From positions 150,854 to 214,853 of the forward strand of contig RAYM01000012.1 in assembly GCA_003611805.1 (NCBI GenBank): 64,000 bases of DNA, written 5' to 3'. This document shows positions 59,256 to 64,000 of the stretch, in pieces. Both the position numbers and the translations under genes were made by a program. Origin of the DNA: a bacterium 1xD42-87 (lineage in GTDB: Bacteria; Bacillota; Clostridia; Lachnospirales; Lachnospiraceae). Position 1 is the first letter of the stretch. Every line of letters starts with the position of its first letter. The notes beneath the pieces are model-generated. The model was given only the letters and a program-made list of their open reading frames with translations. It searched no databases and was not told where the DNA came from.

Positions 59256-61849
59256 TACTCTGCCCCTTCATCTGCATTCTCATCCTCAGACATATCTTCA
59301 CCCGTGTTCTCATCCGCCGATACAGGCTGATCCTGTATTTCCTCCGGCAGCATATCTTCTTCCGGGGTCACATCCTCCTGAATATCCGCCGGCTGTTCTC
59401 CCTCAGTCTCAGTCTCCAGCCCGTCTATTCTCTCAATGATCTCCTCTTCCTCCGGCAGTATATCCTGTCTGCCCGCCGGAACTTCCTCACCGTAAACCGC
59501 GCCGCTTATAATCGCTTCCAGCCTCTGCGAATAAGCCACATCGTCCTCCAGCGCAATGATCTCCAGCGCATCCGCTTCCGATACGCCAAAATCTGCGGAC
59601 AGCCTCTCCAGTATCTGCGCGTAAATATCACTCACCTCGCCTGCCACGTTGTAAGCCTCCGCCTCCGGCAGAACCACCTGGTAGCGTTCTACACCGGTAA
59701 TCAGCGCGTTCAGCGCTTCCAACCGCATATCAAGGTTTACATAATTCTCATAAGACGTAAGTTTCCGGTTCATCTGTAAAATCAGATTACTTTTCTGGAA
59801 CAGCGCCTCATCCTGTTCGTCCAGTTCCTTTCCGTACAGCAGTTCATACACCTGGGCATAATCCTGATGATCATATGCTACATGCGCCTCTCTCATTTCT
59901 GTATAGTTTGGCAGGAAAGAGGACAACAGTACAATACATACCGCAATCGTGCCGCAGAACGCAAACACCGCTATCACTTTCTTTTTGGAAAGTTTCTTCT
60001 CCGGCGGCGCAAACAGGTCTACCTCTTCCTCATCTTTTTTCTTCTTCTCTTTCTTCTTTTTCTTCTTTACTTTCTTTCCTTCTTCCTCGCCCTCTGCGCC
60101 TTCCTCTCCTTCGCCTTCACCATCCTTGCCTTTCTTGCCCTTTTTCTTATCTTTCTTTTTCTTCTTTTTACCCTTCTTATCTTCTTCCTTCAATTCATCC
60201 AGAAGCGCTTTATTCTCGTCGGTAACCGTTCCCGTCTCTCCGGCACCGTCCGCCAGAACTTCCGCCGCGACAGGATCCACGTCCTCATCCGACTCCAACA
60301 GGAAATTCATAAGCTTTGCAAAAAAGCCAGGCTTCTTTTCTTCCTTTTTTTCCTTTTCCTCCGCTTCGTCTGCTCCCGGCTCCTGCTCCGCAACTTCCGC
60401 CAAAAGCGTCTCCAGCTCATCTCCTGTTTCTTCGGCTGCAGCTTCCTCGTCTCCGCCTTTCTTCTTTTTCCCGAACAGCTTCTTACGCTTCTTTTTCTCC
60501 TTCTTTGGCTTTCCACCGCCCTCTCGGGCTGCTATCTCTTCCGGCGTAAGTTCCCTGATACTCTCCGCCTCCTTTGCCGCCTCATCATTTTCGAAGAAGT
60601 CAAAGCTGCTGTCTCCACCGTCATCCGCACCTTCCAGCATCGCCAGTATATCATCATCCGGTGAAACGCCTTGGTCAGCCCCTTCTAACAGATCATTAAT
60701 TTCAGACAAAGCTTCATCATGGTCCATCCCTGACAGCAGCGAAGAGAGATCCTCATCGCTCTCCCCCGTTTCTTCCAAGGCAAAGTCATTCGCCTCACCT
60801 TCCCCATCAGATAAGTCGCCGCTCAAAAGGCGGTCAATATCCTCCTCAGACATCAAACCATCCATTCCGTCATCCGCATTTCCCGATTCTTCCACTGACA
60901 GATCATCCAGCGAAAGCCCGCCTAATCCGTTCTCTCCGTCTTCGCTCTCGCCCAGGTCCAAATCATCCAGAGAAAGATCGTCCATTGTCATCCCGCCGTC
61001 GCCGCTCTCGCCCAAATCAAGACTATCCAGTGAAAGGTCGTCCAGCGACATCTCATCGCTGTTCTCGCCCAAATCAAGGCTGTCCAGAGAAAGGTCATCC
61101 ATTCCCGTCTCTTCACCGCTCTCACCCAGATCAAGTCCATCCAGTGAAAGATCATCCATTCCCGTCTCTTCACCGCTCTCGCCCAGATCAAGTCCATCCA
61201 GTGAAAGATCATCCATTCCCGTCTCTTCACCACTCTCGCCCAAGTCAAGACTGTCCAGTGAAAGATCATCCATTCCCGTCTCTTCACCGCTCTCGCCCAA
61301 GTCAAAACTGTCCAGTGAAAGATCATCCATTCCCGTCTCTTCACCGTTCTCGCCCAGATCAAGTCCATCCAGTGAAAAATCATCCATTATCATCCCGCCA
61401 CTGCTGTTTTCTCCAAGATCCAGATCATCCAGTGACAAATCATCTGAGCCACCTAGCATGCTCCCGCCCGAGTCCGTCTCCTCCAGGGCGAACTCATTCG
61501 GTAACGCACTTTCTTCCAAGCCTGTACTGTCCAACGACAGCTCTTCCTTTTCGGAAACATTATCGTCCACGGCAGCATTATGCTCGTTCATAAACGCGAG
61601 CATAGCCTCCATATCTTCCGCCTCGGAATTGTTCTCCTCCTGTGGCTTCTCCTCCGCTCCGTCAAGAGTGCCCATAGATACCAGCATCTCCTCTATCTCC
61701 TGAGGAGACATGGCTTTCCCGCCATCCGCAGGAACCGTCTGGTTATCTCCGCTTTCCATCCCGAATGCAGTTTTTTCCTCTTCGTCTGATTTTCCGCCTC
61801 CCAGTATGGAATCTAATAAACTGTCTAAATATTCTTCACTCGAGCTCAT
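59255..61849 (-). CDS. Large acidic tandem-repeat transmembrane protein
   Basis: 864 aa, unknown family. Order: N-terminal short motifs (EEYLDSLLDSILGG; MSPQEIEEMLVSMG); a repeat region (about 130-320) of 19-residue units such as ESGEETGMDDLSLDGLDLG; MSEEDIDRLLSGDLSDGE; mixed acidic and Lys-rich linkers (about 430-640); one membrane helix (VIAVFAFCGTIAVCIVLL); an outside helical, TPR-like domain (about 665-790) and an acidic tail. The EID-LLSG motifs resemble the CheY-binding N-terminus of FliM. It has its own promoter (61920-61948) and is coupled to hisH. Confidence 0.85.
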   Translation of the reverse strand: MSSSEEYLDSLLDSILGGGKSDEEEKTAFGMESGDNQTVPADGGKAMSPQEIEEMLVSMGTLDGAEEKPQEENNSEAEDMEAMLAFMNEHNAAVDDNVSEKEELSLDSTGLEESALPNEFALEETDSGGSMLGGSDDLSLDDLDLGENSSGGMIMDDFSLDGLDLGENGEETGMDDLSLDSFDLGESGEETGMDDLSLDSLDLGESGEETGMDDLSLDGLDLGESGEETGMDDLSLDGLDLGESGEETGMDDLSLDSLDLGENSDEMSLDDLSLDSLDLGESGDGGMTMDDLSLDDLDLGESEDGENGLGGLSLDDLSVEESGNADDGMDGLMSEEDIDRLLSGDLSDGEGEANDFALEETGESDEDLSSLLSGMDHDEALSEINDLLEGADQGVSPDDDILAMLEGADDGGDSSFDFFENDEAAKEAESIRELTPEEIAAREGGGKPKKEKKKRKKLFGKKKKGGDEEAAAEETGDELETLLAEVAEQEPGADEAEEKEKKEEKKPGFFAKLMNFLLESDEDVDPVAAEVLADGAGETGTVTDENKALLDELKEEDKKGKKKKKKDKKKGKKGKDGEGEGEEGAEGEEEGKKVKKKKKKEKKKKDEEEVDLFAPPEKKLSKKKVIAVFAFCGTIAVCIVLLSSFLPNYTEMREAHVAYDHQDYAQVYELLYGKELDEQDEALFQKSNLILQMNRKLTSYENYVNLDMRLEALNALITGVERYQVVLPEAEAYNVAGEVSDIYAQILERLSADFGVSEADALEIIALEDDVAYSQRLEAIISGAVYGEEVPAGRQDILPEEEEIIERIDGLETETEGEQPADIQEDVTPEEDMLPEEIQDQPVSADENTGEDMSEDENADEGAE
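60890..61450 (-). repeat. 57-bp coding tandem repeat array
   Basis: DNA repeat of 57 bp encoding (E)SGEETGMDDLSLD(G/S)LDLG; five near-identical units lie at about 61070-61370, flanked by three or four degenerate ones (GDGGMTMDD, SDEMSLDD, EDGENGLGG). High nucleotide identity among the inner units indicates recent expansion or gene conversion, so copy number is likely to vary between strains. Confidence 0.9.
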
Positions 61850-61919
61850 AGTTTCTCCCCATTTTAACTATTCATTGCCTTCATAGTTACACACATTAAT
61901 TTATGTCGCACTACCTCAC

Positions 61920-61948
61920 ATTTTATCACATCTTATTCTATTTAACAA
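61920..61948 (-). promoter_or_regulatory. Promoter of the repeat protein-hisH-hisF operon
   Basis: Minus-strand TTGTTA (61948-61943), 17 bp, TAAAAT (61925-61920), about 70 bases before the ATG. Confidence 0.65.
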
Positions 61949-61974
61949 ATCCCTTTTCCAAAATCGGGCGTCCA

Positions 61975-62772
61975 CTAAAAATTTCCTAATAAGCCCAGAA
62001 AATCGACAGGATTCTCCGCAATCCCACTGCTCCTGTCCACAATTTCCTCCCCCACCTGATAAAGCCGGGGATGTACACGATATAAAAAGGCTTTCTGGTT
62101 GTAATACGCCATTTTCTCAAAAGGGAAACGAATGATGCCTGGATAGTTCATGCCTGCCCCCAGTTCCAGCACACACAGTCTCCTGTTCACAGTGCTCTGC
62201 AGCCATTTCGTGTAGACATTCCACTGATCCAGATATCCCTCCTGCGCATACCGCCCAACCCCAAGCTGATTAAACCGCAGTTTCCCGCCACATTTTGCAC
62301 AAATCGGTTCTTTTAGGTCGGTCAAAGGCAGTTCCCCCCTGTAATACTGCAAAACAGCCTCATATGTATCCTCTGGCATCTCATACAGTTCTCCCGCACA
62401 ATTTTGATCACACTGCATCCTGCGGAAACCGCCGCATGGTGTCACCAGTCTGTCTTCATCAATCCCCGCCCCATACAGATAATCGTCTATACAGAGGGAA
62501 ACAACAAAATAATTTTTATCTGCCAGAAGCGCTTTCAAAGCATGATAGGCACGGTCCCATCTGTCTTCCCTCACCCGGCGCAGTATCATTTTCTGTAAAA
62601 AGGGTACAATCCAGACGTAACGCTCCTCGTCACCGATCTCCCGCTCAATCTCCCGATATCTCTCGTCCTGCGCAAGCGCGCCCCAGCCATATTGGAACCC
62701 TTCCCCCAATCCGACAAGTACCAGTTCCGCACTCTGAATTTTTTCTCTTATTTCCTGAAGCTTTGAATCCAT
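61975..62772 (-). CDS. Degenerate Sir2-like protein
   Basis: 265 aa with sirtuin layout: N-terminal nucleotide-binding start LVLVGLGEGFQYGWGAL (GxGxS region altered), a four-Cys zinc site MQCDQNC ... PICAKCGGKLRFN, and LCVLELGAGMNYPGIIRFPFE late in the Rossmann fold. The segment TPCGGFRRMQC aligns with the sirtuin HGSxxxxxC, but Cys replaces the catalytic His, so normal NAD-dependent deacylation is doubtful. Located between cheV and the repeat protein. Confidence 0.75.
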   Translation of the reverse strand: MDSKLQEIREKIQSAELVLVGLGEGFQYGWGALAQDERYREIEREIGDEERYVWIVPFLQKMILRRVREDRWDRAYHALKALLADKNYFVVSLCIDDYLYGAGIDEDRLVTPCGGFRRMQCDQNCAGELYEMPEDTYEAVLQYYRGELPLTDLKEPICAKCGGKLRFNQLGVGRYAQEGYLDQWNVYTKWLQSTVNRRLCVLELGAGMNYPGIIRFPFEKMAYYNQKAFLYRVHPRLYQVGEEIVDRSSGIAENPVDFLGLLGNF

Positions 62773-62790
62773 CTTTTCATTCCTTTACAC

Positions 62791-62822
62791 AGAAAAAAGA
62801 AAGACCGGGAAATTCCCGGTCT
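62791..62822 (-). terminator. Terminator of cheV
   Basis: Stem AGACCGGGAA/TTCCCGGTCT (62802-62811, 62813-62822), then on the minus strand TTCTTTTTTCT. Strong, though the loop is very small. Confidence 0.85.
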
Positions 62823-62843
62823 TTACCTTTTGATATGTCCTGC

Positions 62844-63746
62844 TTACTTATTTGCCAAGACCAGTTCATCAACCACACGTACCAGATTGCCGATTTCCGG
62901 CTTGGAAAGCTGCGCATTTGCTCCGAGCGCCTCTCCCTTTCTCTTCATATCATCATTAACCAGGGATGAGAAGATAACAATCGGAATACTCTTCGTCTCG
63001 TCATCCGACTTAACCAGTTTCGTCAGTCTGTGACCATCCATAATCGGCATCTCAATATCAGTGATAATACACTGTACATGTTCCTTAAGCGTACCCTCTC
63101 TCTTGCATTCCTGGATCACGTCATATGCCTGCTGACCGTTCTCTGTGTGAATCAAATTCACATATCCAGCCTTATGTAAGGAGTCTACGATCAGCTTATT
63201 CAACAGCGGGGAATCCTCCGCAATCAGAATCGGCACATCAATTCTATGTCTTTCGCCAAGCTCCTCAATATCAGCAACTTTAAGACCTGTCTCAGGGTTA
63301 ATATCGGTCACAATCTTCTCAAAATCCAGAATGATGATCAGTCTGTCATCAAACTTGATAATGCCCGTTGACACGCCGTCTTCCGATGTGGATATCGTAG
63401 TACCCGGTTTAATGATCTCTCTCCAGGACACACGATGAATACCCACCACAGAATCCACATGAAACGCGATATCCAGCTTATTAAAGTTTGTTACGATAAA
63501 GAGACCGCCCGGCTCAGATACGCCTCTCTGTAAGCAGTTCTTCAAGTCAATCGCTGTTATCATCGTATCGCGCGGCATAAAAATACCTTCAACACTCGGA
63601 TGTGCATTCGGTACCGGCGTCACTTCCTGATAATTGATAATTTCCTTGATCTTCGCCACATTGATACCGTAAGCGTTTCCGTCCAGCTTAAATTCAAGTA
63701 CCTCCAGCTCATTTGTTCCATTCTCAAGCAGAATCTTTGTATCCAT
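62844..63746 (-). CDS. cheV: Chemotaxis protein CheV
   Basis: 300 aa: N-terminal CheW-like coupling domain (about 1-150; LEVLEFKLDGNAYGINVAKIKEI) and C-terminal receiver domain (about 170-300; ILIAEDSPLLNKLI, phospho-Asp in CIITDIEMPIMDGHRL, FSSLVNDD, LSKPEI). Couples receptors to CheA with phosphorylation-dependent adaptation. The ATG at 63746 follows GAGGTGG. Single-gene unit; an extended -10 (TGATATAAT) lies at 63855-63863. Confidence 0.95.
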   Translation of the reverse strand: MDTKILLENGTNELEVLEFKLDGNAYGINVAKIKEIINYQEVTPVPNAHPSVEGIFMPRDTMITAIDLKNCLQRGVSEPGGLFIVTNFNKLDIAFHVDSVVGIHRVSWREIIKPGTTISTSEDGVSTGIIKFDDRLIIILDFEKIVTDINPETGLKVADIEELGERHRIDVPILIAEDSPLLNKLIVDSLHKAGYVNLIHTENGQQAYDVIQECKREGTLKEHVQCIITDIEMPIMDGHRLTKLVKSDDETKSIPIVIFSSLVNDDMKRKGEALGANAQLSKPEIGNLVRVVDELVLANK

Positions 63747-63854
63747 GCAATCCACCTCACGTTATATATTTAGAAAAAGCCCTCTCATCTTCCAGATTGC
63801 TCATTCATTTCCCTCAAATTTAAGCAAATTTCGGCGCAATCTCAGATTTATCTT

Positions 63855-63863
63855 ATTATATCA
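63855..63863 (-). promoter_or_regulatory. Extended -10 promoter of cheV
   Basis: Minus-strand TGATATAAT; the -35 region is only T-rich. About 110 bases of leader precede cheV. Confidence 0.5.
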
Positions 63864-63871
63864 CAAAAATT

Positions 63872-63913
63872 ATAAAAAAAAAACACTAATTACATTTTTT
63901 TGCAAATAGTGTT
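63872..63913 (-). terminator. Terminator of the rRNA operon
   Basis: AACACTA/TAGTGTT (63882-63888, 63907-63913) with ten T following on the minus strand. It lies about 65 bases after the 23S rRNA end. Confidence 0.75.
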
Positions 63914-63978
63914 AAGAAATTTAGCACATACCCTCAAAACCAAATACTGAATCTCCGTTTCTTTCTATCCATTTGCTT

Positions 63979-64000
63979 TGGTTAAGCCGTCGACCGATTA
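63979..64000 (-). rRNA. 23S rRNA, 3' end only
   Basis: On the minus strand the window edge reads TAATCGGTCGACGGCTTAACC, the conserved 3' end of bacterial 23S rRNA (typically TAATCGGTCGAGGNCTTAACC). The rest of the gene is outside the window. No 5S rRNA lies between this end and the terminator at 63872-63913. Confidence 0.8.

Noticed and set aside
59949..61703. A 584-codon open frame on the plus strand, opposite the acidic repeat protein
   Set aside because: It is the reverse complement of an Asp/Glu/Leu/Lys-biased repeat gene and reads as Ser/Pro low complexity. It has no ribosome site and no family resemblance.

Overview
The window looks like chromosome of an anaerobic, motile Gram-positive Clostridia, most likely a member of the Lachnospiraceae. 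This is inferred from the gene families: TmcAL, UPF0210 with UPF0237, a stand-alone SufC/SufB pair, fused ECF ATPases, FeoAB, pta-ackA, CheV and a UPF0397 S component. Strong AGGAGG ribosome sites and SigA-type promoters (TTGACA/TATAAT, 17 bp spacing) agree with it. Most genes are on the minus strand. The right edge carries the last bases of a 23S rRNA gene and its terminator.

Layout. 0-9.7 kb is a housekeeping block: yceD-rpmF, then plsX-acpP-rnc-smc-ftsY-ilvA-yitT running off the left edge. 9.7-16 kb holds a chemoreceptor, a divergent double hemerythrin, a LytTR/DUF3021 pair and a flavodoxin-SCP2-membrane fusion. 16-19 kb is pta-ackA, with a promoterless mntA-hepT toxin-antitoxin cassette lodged at the 3' end of ackA between two copies of the ackA terminus. 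19-27.9 kb carries tmcAL, phospholipid genes (plsC-like, cls), sufCB, an HPr-like protein, a glycerol-1-phosphate dehydrogenase-like enzyme and a GH13 amylase with a LacI-type operator. 28-39 kb has a Sel1 protein, feoAB, an epimerase, an ECF transporter, UPF0210/UPF0237 and upp. 39-51 kb has a lipoprotein, an AAA-DUF234 ATPase, walJ, an FtsA-like ATPase, coaE, polA, an anti-sigma-like protein and a secreted GH25 lysozyme. 51-55.5 kb is an accessory stretch of small membrane proteins, regulators, Fic and tRNA-Leu. 55.6-64 kb has lysA, ung, hisFH behind a large acidic repeat protein, a degenerate sirtuin, cheV and the rRNA end.

The observations I would follow first are these. (1) The mntA-hepT cassette is flanked by a 32-bp exact duplication of the ackA 3' end and separates ackA from its terminator. 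(2) A C-terminal peptide motif (G-V-N-L-T-[ED]-[LM]-D) is shared by a 60-aa protein, a 26-aa protein and an in-frame extension just past the stop codon of the GH25 gene, each followed by an intrinsic terminator. (3) An array of five TGTNAN hexamers at 10-11 bp spacing, WalR-box-like, lies upstream of the GH25 lysozyme. (4) A large 19-residue-repeat transmembrane protein carries FliM-like short motifs and sits one gene from cheV. (5) A sirtuin-like protein has Cys in place of the catalytic His. (6) Both hemerythrin domains lack the same His ligand.

Start codons were chosen from ribosome-binding sites and family alignment recalled from memory. No database search was possible.
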